DNA of 64,000 nt, taken from the NCBI RefSeq assembly GCF_000166395.1, contig NC_014655.1:620001-684000 (forward strand), read 5' to 3'. The notes beneath the pieces are model-generated. The model had not been told where the DNA came from. It saw only the letters and a program-made list of their open reading frames with translations, and did no database searches. Made by a program: the position numbers and the translations under genes. Numbering within the stretch: the first letter of the stretch is position 1; every line of letters begins with the position of its first letter. Source of the DNA: Leadbetterella byssophila DSM 17132 (GTDB taxonomy: Bacteria; Bacteroidota; Bacteroidia; Cytophagales; Spirosomataceae). This document shows positions 6,314 to 15,461 of this stretch, in pieces.

Positions 6314-8518
6314 TTATATGTTTTTTATCTCAAACCTCTCATTCTCTATTCTAATCCTTTTAACTCCTTCCACAGTGCGAAAGCTAAATGAAAGTGATTT
6401 CCAGTGAGATGGTAAGTTAGGTTTAGCTTCTACTTGCGTCCCTCTGACCTTTAGTCCTGCAAATCCTTTTACTACAGATAACCAGGTTCCGGCCATGGAA
6501 GTGATGTGGAGCCCGTCTTCTGTATCCTGATTGTAATTATCCAGATCTAAGCGGGACGTTCTCAAGTACATTTCGTAGGCTTTGTCTATTTGTCCTATTC
6601 TGCATGCCAAAATGGAGTGCACGCAGGGGGAGAGAGAGGATTCATGAACGGTCATGGGTTCATAGAAATCAAAATTCCTTTTTACGGTTTCCAGATCAAA
6701 ATCCTCTTCGAAGAAATAAATGCCTTGTAGTACATCCGCTTGCTTAATAAAGCAGGACCTTAGGATCCTATCCCACGACCATTTTTGATTGATAGGGCGA
6801 TGTTCCTTGATCTGATCCACGTTCAACAGTTCCTTGTCTAGGAACCCGTCTTGCTGTAGAAATACCATTCTGTTCTGATCATAGGGAAAATACATTTGAT
6901 CTATGATAGCTTGCCATTTTTCTGTTTTGTCCACCTGTTTTTTGTATTTCTTAATACATTCCAAAGTGTACTTTAAGGTCCAAACGGCTATGTAGTTCGT
7001 GTACCAATTGTTATTTACGTTGTTTTCATATTCATTGGGACCTGTAACACCCAGTATGACATAGGCTTTTTTCGCATCTGACCATTGAACTCTTTGCTCC
7101 CAGAATCGAGAAATAGCTACCAGTACTTCCCACCCGAACTCTTTTACATAGTTCTCGTCTCCCGTGTAGCGGGTATAATCATAGATGGCATAGGCTATGG
7201 CTCCGTTTCTGTGTATCTCTTCGAAGGTGATTTCCCATTCGTTATGGCATTCCTCTCCATTCATGGTCACCATGGGGTACAGGGCTGCTCCATCACTAAA
7301 GCCTAATTTCTCAGCATTTTCTATGGCTTTGGGGAGCTGTCTGTACCGGTACATCAGCAGGTTCTTTGCTACCGAAAAATCACAAGATGAAAGGTAGAAA
7401 GGAATGCAATAGGCCTCAGTGTCCCAGTAGGTTACTCCTCCATATTTTTCACCTGTGAACCCTTTCGGCCCTATGTTCAAACGGGCGTCTTTTCCATTGT
7501 AGGTTTGTAGAAGATGGAATATATTGAAACGGATACCTATTTGTGCTGAAAGATCTCCCTCAATTTGTATGTCTGCCTCCTCCCAAGCTTTTTCCCAAGC
7601 CTGGATATGATCTTCTTCCAGATGTGCCGGTGCTTGTATTAAGGCATTCTCTGTATAAGAATAAAGGTTTTCCGCCTTATGGTCCAAGGTATGGGAAATG
7701 ACCACGGTTTTGGTTAAGGAAATGCTGTCCCCATCCTGAGCAGGAACGTCAAAATGATGAAAGGCCCTCATGCTTTTAATTTCTTCCAAGGGTTCGATAA
7801 GAGTGCCGTTTTGTGTGCAGGAATTCTTCATTCCTACGCCTACCTGATATTGAGGAACCTCGAATGGGTTGGGTTTGGTTTTAACTTGGACATAGCCCAT
7901 TTCATGGTCAGCCATCTGAAATACTTCTTCCCAGAAATGTTCGTCGTGATTGCTGTCCTTATTGCGTACAACTCCGTTGAGGTAGGAGGAAAGTCGAACC
8001 TTCCCTGAGAGGTTTTCTAAACGGATTTCGTAATGGATTTGTGCGAAATGGGGACTGTCTACAGAGCAGAATCTTCTGGAAGAGATATGCAGATATTTCC
8101 CCTCTTCCCATTCTATTTTGCAGGTTTTAGAAAGTATGCCCGTTTTTAGGTTTAGTTCTCTATAGAATGAGGTAAATCTACAAGTGCCTAGGTCAAGGAT
8201 TTTGCCATTTATTGCTAAATTGATACCTATCCAGTTGACCGAGTTGATGACCTTAGCAAAGTAATCCGGATAACCGTTTTTCCACCAGCCAACTCTCGTC
8301 TTGTCCGGAAACCAAATCCCACCGATATAGGAACCAGGAAGACTAGGGCCGGTAAAACTCTCTTCAAAGTTTCCTCTTAATCCAAATTTACCGTTGCCCA
8401 GGGACATGATACTTTCAGTGACTTCATTTTTATCTACATGAAAATGATCTTCCCAAATTTTCCAATCGTCGTGTTTTAAGTAGGTTTCCATTTCAAGCAT
8501 TTTTCTCAAACCTAGCAT
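6314..8518 (-). CDS. Maltose phosphorylase-type glycoside hydrolase family 65 enzyme
   Basis: Cytoplasmic phosphorylase of about 730 residues, a normal GH65 length. It splits maltose (or a related alpha-glucobiose) with phosphate to glucose and beta-glucose 1-phosphate. GH65 blocks are well kept: GVTYWDTEAY (361-370), the catalytic-acid region CHNEWEITFEEIHRNGA (425-440), and VTGPNEYENNVNNNWYTN, which is the maltose phosphorylase form rather than the trehalose or kojibiose form. No signal peptide. Three ATGs lie close together (8518, 8500, 8491); the last (METYLKHDDW) matches the usual family start best, so the first nine residues are doubtful. The product beta-G1P needs a beta-phosphoglucomutase, and one is encoded at 11843-12481. 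Substrate choice among disaccharides is inference. Confidence 0.88.
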   Translation of the reverse strand: MLGLRKMLEMETYLKHDDWKIWEDHFHVDKNEVTESIMSLGNGKFGLRGNFEESFTGPSLPGSYIGGIWFPDKTRVGWWKNGYPDYFAKVINSVNWIGINLAINGKILDLGTCRFTSFYRELNLKTGILSKTCKIEWEEGKYLHISSRRFCSVDSPHFAQIHYEIRLENLSGKVRLSSYLNGVVRNKDSNHDEHFWEEVFQMADHEMGYVQVKTKPNPFEVPQYQVGVGMKNSCTQNGTLIEPLEEIKSMRAFHHFDVPAQDGDSISLTKTVVISHTLDHKAENLYSYTENALIQAPAHLEEDHIQAWEKAWEEADIQIEGDLSAQIGIRFNIFHLLQTYNGKDARLNIGPKGFTGEKYGGVTYWDTEAYCIPFYLSSCDFSVAKNLLMYRYRQLPKAIENAEKLGFSDGAALYPMVTMNGEECHNEWEITFEEIHRNGAIAYAIYDYTRYTGDENYVKEFGWEVLVAISRFWEQRVQWSDAKKAYVILGVTGPNEYENNVNNNWYTNYIAVWTLKYTLECIKKYKKQVDKTEKWQAIIDQMYFPYDQNRMVFLQQDGFLDKELLNVDQIKEHRPINQKWSWDRILRSCFIKQADVLQGIYFFEEDFDLETVKRNFDFYEPMTVHESSLSPCVHSILACRIGQIDKAYEMYLRTSRLDLDNYNQDTEDGLHITSMAGTWLSVVKGFAGLKVRGTQVEAKPNLPSHWKSLSFSFRTVEGVKRIRIENERFEIKNI

Positions 8519-9101
8519 TTTTTTTCTTAACCTTTTATGAGCGAGTATATTTTGGACTCATTCTCGCTTAATTTTTTGAGAACGGTGGAACTTTGGACAG
8601 TACGCATTGTAATAATCTAGTTTTATAGTATCTGGCAGCCTTTTAAAACCTTCATAGGAAGTTATTTCTAATCACCTTACTTTTTGCCTCTCACTGAAAA
8701 CTGGCGATTATAGATTTGGTACCCCTTCATTTTTTTTCTTGTTTTATTGACAAAAAATTACTAACTTAATAGTATGTACCTGCTTAAAATTCAAGCAAGT
8801 GCATAAACCTAAGGTATAGTTTTTGGGGTATTACTACCCTTTTACTTCCTCTGTTCCGGACAGGTATAATTAGTTAAAGGATATTTTCTGCAATGTAGCT
8901 TACTATTCAAAGATCTTCCTAAGTTGATCATTGCTGAGGAATGGTGGAATTTCCTACTGCACTGAAATTCGTTTCCCCGCCCTTTTTTTGCACGATACGG
9001 TGCGTTCCACCTAATTTTACGCCTTGGTTTTTAGCCCCATCTCTGCAAACGTTCTCGGTAATATTTTGATTATTAGTCGAAGTAGACCTCTGTGCCTAAC
9101 G
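8519..9101. other. 583-bp intergenic region between divergent GH65 and pectinesterase genes
   Basis: No open frame of note and no tRNA-like fold seen. Near the GH65 end is an inverted repeat AGCGAG (8540-8545) / CTCGCT (8563-8568) with a 17-bp spacer, a possible operator or leader hairpin for GH65. Near the other end TGCAAACGTT (9044-9053) resembles half of a LacI-type operator. Both are weak calls. Confidence 0.4.
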
Positions 9102-9109
9102 TATATTTG
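9102..9109 (+). promoter_or_regulatory. -7 promoter box of the pectinesterase gene
   Basis: TATATTTG, exact match to TAnnTTTG. It ends only 6 bp before the ATG at 9116, so the transcript should start within a few bases of the start codon. It also argues against the in-frame ATG at 9092, which lies upstream of the box. Confidence 0.6.
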
Positions 9110-9115
9110 TTTACT

Positions 9116-10039
9116 ATGAAAACCTTAATTCTACTTTTAATTAGTTTTCCCCTTTTTGCGAAAGATTTAGTGGTTGCACCCGACGGTAGTGCGGATTATC
9201 GGACCATTCAGGAGGCCGTCATGGCAGTGAGGGATCACAGCCAGGAGAAAGTAAAGATCATCATCAAAGAAGGTGTCTATCCTGAGAAGTTGGTTATTCC
9301 TTCCTGGAAACCTAACCTGCATTTAGTAGGAGAAGGTAAGGTAAGGATAATAGGGGATGATTACTCTGGTAAGCCGCTTCCTACGAGGGACCCTGTGGGT
9401 AATTCTACCTTTGTGACATATACCACTTACGTGGTTCTAGTGGATGCAGATAACATCACTTTTGAAAATCTGACCATCGAAAACATAGCAGGTCCTATCA
9501 GTCAAGCGGTGGCCTTACACGTAGAAGGCGATAAGTTTGAAGCCAGGAATTGTACATTTTTAGGGAATCAAGATACACTTTTTGCTTCGAGAGAAGGTAC
9601 CATGCAATATTATGTGGATTGTAGAATAGAAGGCACAACCGACTTTATTTTCGGTAAAGCTATGGCAGTTTTTGAGCGTTGTGTCATTCATAGCAAAAAG
9701 AAATCCTATATCACTGCAGCGGCAACACCTAAAGGGCAGGCGTACGGCTTTGTTTTTTTGGATTGTACCTTAACGGCTGACCACGCAATTAAAGACGTAT
9801 ATCTAGGTAGGCCATGGAGACCCTATGCACAGACGGTTTTTATTCGTACTGATATGGGTGGACATATCCATCCTGACGGTTGGGATAACTGGAGAGACCC
9901 CGAGAATGAGAAGACGGTGTTATATGGAGAATATGGATCCAAAGGTGCTGGGGGAGGAAAGAGACGCGTGAAATGGGCCAAGACTATAACCAATCTAGAG
10001 CAATACACCGTAAGAGAGATATTCAAGGGATGGAAATGA
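9116..10039 (+). CDS. Pectinesterase (carbohydrate esterase family 8)
   Basis: Pectin methylesterase, 307 residues, de-esterifying homogalacturonan outside the cytoplasm. A Sec signal peptide (MKTLILLLISFPLFA) is followed by the right-handed beta-helix fold with all three family signatures: GNQDTLF, DFIFGKA (containing the catalytic Asp) and LGRPWRPYAQT (substrate-binding Arg and Trp). The upstream Gln/Asp pair is in place. The start at 9116 was chosen over 9092 because the signal peptide begins there and a promoter box lies between the two. The stop overlaps the next gene's ATG (ATGA), so this gene and the GH43 gene are translationally coupled. No SusC/SusD pair or pectate lyase is in view, so this is a small pectin-side-chain unit at most. 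Confidence 0.92.
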   Translation: MKTLILLLISFPLFAKDLVVAPDGSADYRTIQEAVMAVRDHSQEKVKIIIKEGVYPEKLVIPSWKPNLHLVGEGKVRIIGDDYSGKPLPTRDPVGNSTFVTYTTYVVLVDADNITFENLTIENIAGPISQAVALHVEGDKFEARNCTFLGNQDTLFASREGTMQYYVDCRIEGTTDFIFGKAMAVFERCVIHSKKKSYITAAATPKGQAYGFVFLDCTLTADHAIKDVYLGRPWRPYAQTVFIRTDMGGHIHPDGWDNWRDPENEKTVLYGEYGSKGAGGGKRRVKWAKTITNLEQYTVREIFKGWK

Positions 10040-11547
10040 AAAAGCTACTTATACTTATCTTTTGGAGTAATGTTTTATTTGGTCAGCAGACCTACACCAA
10101 TCCTATCATTCATGCAGATTACTCTGATCCAGACGTATGTAGAGTAGGAGAAGACTTTTATATGGTAGCTTCTAGCTTTAATGCGGTGCCTGGTCTACCC
10201 ATCCTTCATTCTAGGGATTTGGTCCATTGGAATTTAATTGGTCACGCTTTACCCCGATTACAACCTGAAGAACATTTTAGTGTACCTAGGCACGGTCAGG
10301 GAGTATGGGCACCCTCCATCCGCTTTCATCAAGGGGAATTTTATATCTATTATCCTGATCCGGATTTTGGCATATTTGTGATCAAGTCAAAGAATATTCT
10401 AGGACCTTGGTCTGAGCCTGTGTGCGTGGAGGCCGGGAAAGGTTTGATAGATCCTTGTCCTTTATGGGATGATGATGGAAGGGTTTACCTGGTTCATGCA
10501 TTTGCTGGGAGTAGGGCAGGGATCAAAAGTATTTTAGTAGTGAAACCTCTGAATGCGGAAGGTACAAAAGTGATAGGGCCAGGGGTAATCGTTTATGATG
10601 GACACGAGATAGATCCTACCGTTGAAGGTCCCAAATTTTACAAAAGGAATGGATATTATTACATATTAGCTCCTGCTGGAGGTGTGAAGACCGGATGGCA
10701 ACTGGCACTTCGATCTAGGAGTCCCTTTGGTCCTTATGAAAGAAAAGTAGTCTTAGAACAAGGAGAAACTCCTATAAATGGACCGCATCAAGGAGGATGG
10801 GTAGATACACCGGATGGAGGAAACTGGTTTATTCATTTTCAGGATAAGGGTTTGTACGGTAGAATTGTGCATTTGCAACCTGTAGAATGGATAGAGGATT
10901 GGCCCATGATGGGTGATAAAGGGAAGCGCCAGCCGGTGTTGAAGCATAATTTTCCCCTACCTTCACATACATGGTCAAGTCCTAATGACGCACTAGAATG
11001 GCAATGGCAGGCGAATCCACAAGCAACTTGGAGTATGTATACCTCAGAAGGTAAAATGCGTTTGTTCGCATTGCCGGGAGTAACCAACAATCTTTGGAAC
11101 TTGCCTCAAGTTTTACTTCGGAAATTTTCAGCAGAGTCCTTTGAGGCGACTTTTAGATTAAAGTTGGCACTGAAAGAAGGCGAGGAGGCCGGTTTAGTGG
11201 TTATGGGAAAGGATTATGCTTCTTGGGTGCTAAAGCCTACTAAAGAAGGTATACAATGGCTGTATCGTACACAAAATAACGCACAGGACGGTCTTGAACC
11301 TGAGGATCAGTTGCTAGGCTCAATTAAATTTACAAAAGAAGTACATGTGAAATTAAGGGTCAAAAGCGGTGGTTTGACACAGGTTTCTTACAGTTTAGAC
11401 GGGAAGAAATTTGAAAGATTAGGTCCAGGATTCCAAGCCAAAGAAGGACTATGGATAGGTGCCAAATTTGGACTGTTTGCTAAAAGAAAGGATTTTACAA
11501 ACGATTCCGGTTATATAGAACTTCAAAACTTTACCATTCATGATTGA
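10036..11547 (+). CDS. Secreted glycoside hydrolase family 43 enzyme
   Basis: Five-bladed beta-propeller glycosidase, 503 residues from the ATG at 10036 with signal peptide MKKLLILIFWSNVLFGQ. The GH43 catalytic residues can be placed: the base Asp in YSDPDVCRVG, the pKa-modulating Asp in LIDPCPLWDDDG, and the acid Glu in DPTVEGPKFYKR. The C-terminal ~190 residues form a second beta-sandwich domain, as in two-domain beta-xylosidase/arabinofuranosidase relatives. The linkage cleaved (arabinan, xylan or galactan side chains) cannot be read from sequence. The ATG sits inside the stop of the pectinesterase gene, so the pair probably acts on the same plant polymer, likely substituted pectin. The signal peptide and ATGA overlap support this start over an upstream in-frame ATG at 9973. 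Confidence 0.88.
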   Translation: MKKLLILIFWSNVLFGQQTYTNPIIHADYSDPDVCRVGEDFYMVASSFNAVPGLPILHSRDLVHWNLIGHALPRLQPEEHFSVPRHGQGVWAPSIRFHQGEFYIYYPDPDFGIFVIKSKNILGPWSEPVCVEAGKGLIDPCPLWDDDGRVYLVHAFAGSRAGIKSILVVKPLNAEGTKVIGPGVIVYDGHEIDPTVEGPKFYKRNGYYYILAPAGGVKTGWQLALRSRSPFGPYERKVVLEQGETPINGPHQGGWVDTPDGGNWFIHFQDKGLYGRIVHLQPVEWIEDWPMMGDKGKRQPVLKHNFPLPSHTWSSPNDALEWQWQANPQATWSMYTSEGKMRLFALPGVTNNLWNLPQVLLRKFSAESFEATFRLKLALKEGEEAGLVVMGKDYASWVLKPTKEGIQWLYRTQNNAQDGLEPEDQLLGSIKFTKEVHVKLRVKSGGLTQVSYSLDGKKFERLGPGFQAKEGLWIGAKFGLFAKRKDFTNDSGYIELQNFTIHD

Positions 11548-11842
11548 TGGTCAAATGGCTAATTTTCCAATTTATCTACGATGATAGGGAGCAAGGGTTC
11601 TTGCTTTACGCTATAAATGGATGAAAGTTTGTGCAGTTATCAGTACCTGCAATTTCCCTGTTTTGTGGTTAATAGAGCTTATGTAAATGAGAGCCAAAGT
11701 TTCCTGATATGTCTTGAATTAGGAGGTCTTTCCTTAGCGATTTATTTATATTCAAACCGAAGATACTAACGTTCGTCTTGCTACAAATAAAAGTAAATGA
11801 AACCTTCTATACGCCTCTTATCCTTTTGGTACAAAAAAGTCT
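11548..11842. other. Intergenic region between convergent GH43 and beta-PGM genes
   Basis: 295 bp, AT-rich, with no convincing gene, RNA fold or strong terminator. It holds an isolated AACGTT hexamer at 11768-11773, noted only because a similar one occurs at 9048-9053. Confidence 0.4.
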
Positions 11843-12481
11843 TTAAAGTGGGTCTAAGATAAACTGTTCAGGATCCTGTCCCTCAAATCCCGATATCATT
11901 TCATCTGCCTTCTCTAAATCTCCTACACCTACAGCATACATTCCTGCAGCTAAAGCCGCTTCAATTCCGGCTTCCGCATCTTCGAATACTACGCATAGGG
12001 CAGGGGATAGTTGTAGGGTTTTCGCCGCCAATAGGAAAACCTCCGGATCAGGCTTACCCTTGCTGATTTGATTTCCGTCGATGATGACTTGAAAGTAATC
12101 CTTGATTTCTGTAAGTGTTAAAATGGCGACGGCATTCTTACTAGCTGATCCCACCGCCATAGGAATTTTCAATTGTTTTGATTTTTCAAGAAATGCGAGC
12201 ACTCCCGGCAAAACATCTGCTTTTGTCATCTTTTGAACCCTGGCTAAGTAGTTTTGATTTTTTTGTTCTGCCCAACTAAGCTTTTGATCAGAAGATGCAT
12301 CTATATTTCCTTTTTGAAGGATTTTTTCCAGTGATTCCATTCTACTTACTCCCTTGAGTGTTTCGTTAAAGGTCTCATCCATATCAAAACCTAAGTCTCT
12401 AGCTAATTCGCGCCAAGCTTCGAAATGAAATTTGGCCGTATCAACGAGTACTCCATCCAGATCAAATATAAATCCACTCAT
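11843..12481 (-). CDS. pgmB: Beta-phosphoglucomutase (HAD superfamily)
   Basis: Converts beta-glucose 1-phosphate to glucose 6-phosphate, linking maltose phosphorylase to glycolysis. 212 residues, normal for the family. HAD motif I is FDLDGVLVD, with nucleophile Asp7 and acid/base Asp9; the next conserved segment TAKFHFEAWRELA belongs to the cap. Motif II is VGSASKN, the KGKPDPEVF stretch carries the motif III Lys, and motif IV is FEDAEAGIEAA. The ATG at 12481 was chosen: an in-frame extension to 12628 is possible but would run through the divergent GH13 start and has no family counterpart. It is divergent from GH13 with 68 bp between the start codons, a likely shared control region. Confidence 0.92.
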   Translation of the reverse strand: MSGFIFDLDGVLVDTAKFHFEAWRELARDLGFDMDETFNETLKGVSRMESLEKILQKGNIDASSDQKLSWAEQKNQNYLARVQKMTKADVLPGVLAFLEKSKQLKIPMAVGSASKNAVAILTLTEIKDYFQVIIDGNQISKGKPDPEVFLLAAKTLQLSPALCVVFEDAEAGIEAALAAGMYAVGVGDLEKADEMISGFEGQDPEQFILDPL

Positions 12482-12549
12482 TTTTTGTAAGTTTACCCCT
12501 CTAAGATAGTTATTCTTAACGTAAAAGTTTGGAGAAGGTTTAGTAGTAT

Positions 12550-14175
12550 ATGGATAAAATAGCGGTTTACCAACTGTTTTTACGTGTTTTCGCCAATAAA
12601 AATACGAACAATACAATTTACGGAACATTAGAACAAAACGGAACCGGGAAGTTTAATGACATTAATGAGGAGATTCTAGACGCTTTAAAATCCTTTGGGA
12701 TTACGCACATCTGGTATACTGGGGTGATTGAACATGCTACCCTAGTGAATTCTGAAGATCATCCACAAATAGTGAAGGGCATAGCCGGTTCTCCCTATGC
12801 CATAAAAGATTATTATGATGTGAATCCTTATTTGGCGGAGGATCCTTCGAATAGGATGGGAGAGTTTGAGGCATTGGTGCGAAGAACACATGCAAAAGGT
12901 CTAAAGGTCTTGATCGATTTTGTACCCAATCATGTGGCTAGGCAGTATCGTTCAGATCAAAAACCTGAAGGGGTAAAGGACTTTGGGGAAGATGATGATA
13001 GCACTTTAGCTTTTCACCCCCAGAATAATTTTTACTATCTACCAAATAAGCCCTTCGTAGTTCCGGACGGAGTACATCCTCCAGTAGCTTTTTTAGATCC
13101 TTACACAGAATTTCCTGCAAGGGCCACAGGAAACGATGTGTTCTCAGAAGCACCAAGCATTAATGACTGGTTTGAGACTGTCAAATTGAATTACGGAGTA
13201 GATTACCTGGATGGAAGAAAGGGTTACTTTGATCCTATCCCTGATACCTGGAATAAGATGCTGGACATTTTGCTATTTTGGGCCGGCAAGGGCGTGGATG
13301 GTTTTCGGTGTGATATGGCAGAAATGGTGCCGGCTGAATTTTGGCATTTTGCCATAAATAAGGTGAAAGAAAAGTATCCTCAGACCATATTTATTGCTGA
13401 GATATATAATCCCCAATTGTATAGGTATTTCCTTGATTTTGGAGGGTTTGATTATCTGTATGATAAGGTGGGTCTATATGATGCCTTGAGACGACTCATA
13501 GAGGGTCATGGTGATGCTATGGATATCACACGCGTTTGGCAGAGGGAATCCGGCGACTTTTCCTCTAGGATGCTACGTTTTCTGGAGAATCATGATGAGC
13601 AGAGAATCGCATCTGACTTCTTTGCCGGTAATGCAGAAAAAGCTTTTCCTGCCATGATGCTAGCGGCTACCTTACATACGGGGCCGGTGATGATCTATGG
13701 AGGACAGGAATTTGGCGTTAAACCGGAAAGGGCAGAAGGCTTTCAGGGGAATGATGGTAGAACCACGATCTTTGATTTCTGGGGACTGCCTGAGCTACAA
13801 GAATGGCTAAAGGGAGGACAAAGCATGGAGAAAGCTAATGTACGGCACTTTTATGAGCGTATGTTACACTTTATTCGTGACAATGAAGCCGTACATTCAG
13901 GGCATTTTCATGACCTGCAATATTTGAATCATTACAATACCCATCAGATTTATTGTTACTTTCGATATACGGAGAATCAGATCTTGCTCTTTGCCTATAA
14001 TTTTGGTAAGGAGGAAGAATTTGATGTTCAGTTGCCTGAATACCTATTACCGTCCGCTCAGTTAATGTACATGCCTGTCTTTCATGTGGGCTCAATAGCG
14101 GAGGGAGGATCGAAAGTGAAGGTTTATTTAGGAGAGAATAGCTTTAAGATTTGGCAGGTTTATGCTGCCGAATAG
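12550..14175 (+). CDS. Cytoplasmic alpha-amylase family (GH13) enzyme
   Basis: Alpha-glucan-active enzyme of 541 residues with the four GH13 regions intact: DFVPNH (123-128), GFRCDMAE with nucleophile Asp255, FIAEIYNP with acid/base Glu284, and LENHDEQR with Asp349. No signal peptide, so it works in the cytoplasm on imported malto-oligosaccharides. Together with GH65 and beta-phosphoglucomutase this gives a complete path: longer maltodextrins to maltose, maltose to glucose plus beta-G1P, then glucose 6-phosphate. The exact activity (alpha-glucosidase, maltogenic amylase, cyclomaltodextrinase) is not decidable here. It is divergent from pgmB. Confidence 0.88.
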   Translation: MDKIAVYQLFLRVFANKNTNNTIYGTLEQNGTGKFNDINEEILDALKSFGITHIWYTGVIEHATLVNSEDHPQIVKGIAGSPYAIKDYYDVNPYLAEDPSNRMGEFEALVRRTHAKGLKVLIDFVPNHVARQYRSDQKPEGVKDFGEDDDSTLAFHPQNNFYYLPNKPFVVPDGVHPPVAFLDPYTEFPARATGNDVFSEAPSINDWFETVKLNYGVDYLDGRKGYFDPIPDTWNKMLDILLFWAGKGVDGFRCDMAEMVPAEFWHFAINKVKEKYPQTIFIAEIYNPQLYRYFLDFGGFDYLYDKVGLYDALRRLIEGHGDAMDITRVWQRESGDFSSRMLRFLENHDEQRIASDFFAGNAEKAFPAMMLAATLHTGPVMIYGGQEFGVKPERAEGFQGNDGRTTIFDFWGLPELQEWLKGGQSMEKANVRHFYERMLHFIRDNEAVHSGHFHDLQYLNHYNTHQIYCYFRYTENQILLFAYNFGKEEEFDVQLPEYLLPSAQLMYMPVFHVGSIAEGGSKVKVYLGENSFKIWQVYAAE

Positions 14176-14214
14176 AGCGCATATGATGTATATTCGTGCA
14201 CATTTTTTATTATC

Positions 14215-15405
14215 ATGACCAAATCTCAACAATATCTAATAGGGGCAGTGGTAGCCCTTTTTGGTTTAGTTATCCTACTTTTCCGACCGGAATTATTTAT
14301 CATTGAAAACAGACCGGGGGTGACTCATTTAATGCAAAATCTTGTCCTTCCTTATGGGTTTATCGTTTGCTTGATCCTGTTCGCGTATCTATTAGGAAAA
14401 GGGATAGGGATCAAACCTTGGATACCGGTGGTATTGGTGGTAGGTGTTGAGGTAGTTTATTACGTTGTGATCAACTTTGGGGCGAGTTTTTTACCTGAAA
14501 AGGCGAAATTAACGGCTTGGTTAGGGCATTTTAAGGGTGTTGCGGTGAATAACCGTTCCATGATTCAGTTTCAGGAAGAATCAGCCCAATATGACCCGGA
14601 GCTTTTTTATACCCTGAAGCCGGGGAATTCTCATTTCCGTTCCTTTGAATTCAATACTTCCTATGATGTGAATAGTTTAGGAGTGCGTGACGATGAAGCA
14701 AGCCTGGATCATCCTACGGTAGTTTTTATAGGAGACTCATTTACCATGGGTTGGGGTGTGGAAGGAAATCAGACGTATGCATCCCGGTTCGAAGAGTTAA
14801 CGGATGAAAAGGTGCTAAATACTGGGGTTTCATCTTACGGTACAGCCAGAGAATACAGAATGCTTTCAAGAGTAAAATTAGACTCTGTTAAAGCTATTGT
14901 GCTACAATTCCATGATACGGATCTGGAAGAGAATGCTTTCTATTTGGAACAAAAGAAATTAGGTACACGCACCAAAGAAGAGTTTGACGGTCAGGTAAAT
15001 GACAATAAGAAATACATGAAGTATCGTCCTTTCCAATTCATGAAGACCGCACTCTTGAATCTGTTGGTCCCCGCAGGTAGCAAGGCTGAGGAGGCCTTGA
15101 CTGGAAATACAAATGAGAACCCTAAATATGTAGAGGAGTTTTATGCCATTTTCTCAGAAATTCAAGCTTTAAAAGCAGTTCCGATCATCTTTACTTATAC
15201 CGGGAGTTTTTATACTGCTCCGGAAAAAGTGAAGCTTTTTGAGGATTTTGCTAAGAAGAATCAGATTCAAAATATCTATTTCGTCAACTTAGGTGAACAC
15301 CTGAATCACGAGGACTATTTCTACTTTGATGATCATATCAATGCCAAAGGACATGAAAAGGTGGCAAAACTTTTGGTAGATCGTTACAAAGAAGTGGTTA
15401 AGTGA
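14215..15405 (+). CDS. Membrane-anchored SGNH/GDSL-family hydrolase
   Basis: 396 residues. Three hydrophobic segments (about 8-28, 41-62 and 68-90) anchor the protein, followed by an SGNH hydrolase domain beginning at VVFIGDSFTMGWG with nucleophile Ser175. The C-terminal block FDDHINAKGHEKVA (371-384) supplies the Asp-x-His of the catalytic set. Such membrane-tethered SGNH proteins usually act on acyl or acetyl esters of lipids or polysaccharides. No partner acyltransferase is adjacent, and the substrate is unknown. Upstream, TATATTCG (14189-14196) is a one-mismatch -7 box. It lies between the amylase gene and leuS without obvious functional linkage. Confidence 0.75.
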   Translation: MTKSQQYLIGAVVALFGLVILLFRPELFIIENRPGVTHLMQNLVLPYGFIVCLILFAYLLGKGIGIKPWIPVVLVVGVEVVYYVVINFGASFLPEKAKLTAWLGHFKGVAVNNRSMIQFQEESAQYDPELFYTLKPGNSHFRSFEFNTSYDVNSLGVRDDEASLDHPTVVFIGDSFTMGWGVEGNQTYASRFEELTDEKVLNTGVSSYGTAREYRMLSRVKLDSVKAIVLQFHDTDLEENAFYLEQKKLGTRTKEEFDGQVNDNKKYMKYRPFQFMKTALLNLLVPAGSKAEEALTGNTNENPKYVEEFYAIFSEIQALKAVPIIFTYTGSFYTAPEKVKLFEDFAKKNQIQNIYFVNLGEHLNHEDYFYFDDHINAKGHEKVAKLLVDRYKEVVK

Positions 15406-15426
15406 GGTTTGTTGGTTGAAATACTT

Positions 15427-15434
15427 TAATTTTG
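15427..15434 (+). promoter_or_regulatory. -7 promoter box of leuS
   Basis: TAATTTTG, exact TAnnTTTG match, 27 bp before the leuS ATG. T/G-rich sequence with several TTG triplets lies upstream (15408-15418), but the spacing to the box is short. Confidence 0.55.
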
Positions 15435-15461
15435 CAGCATTTTTAGTATTAAACAGGTAAA

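Noticed and set aside
8519-9101. Long spacer as a hidden tRNA or RNA gene
   Set aside because: No cloverleaf, conserved tRNA T-loop sequence or stable long fold could be drawn from it by eye.
9044-11773. Two AACGTT sites (9048-9053, 11768-11773) as LacI-family operators
   Set aside because: Only a half-site matches well at 9044, the second lies outside any promoter, and no LacI-type regulator is in the window. Not enough to call.
12482-12628. N-terminal extension of beta-phosphoglucomutase
   Set aside because: It would overlap the divergent GH13 start; the HAD motif I sits at residues 6-14 from the ATG at 12481, as in the family.
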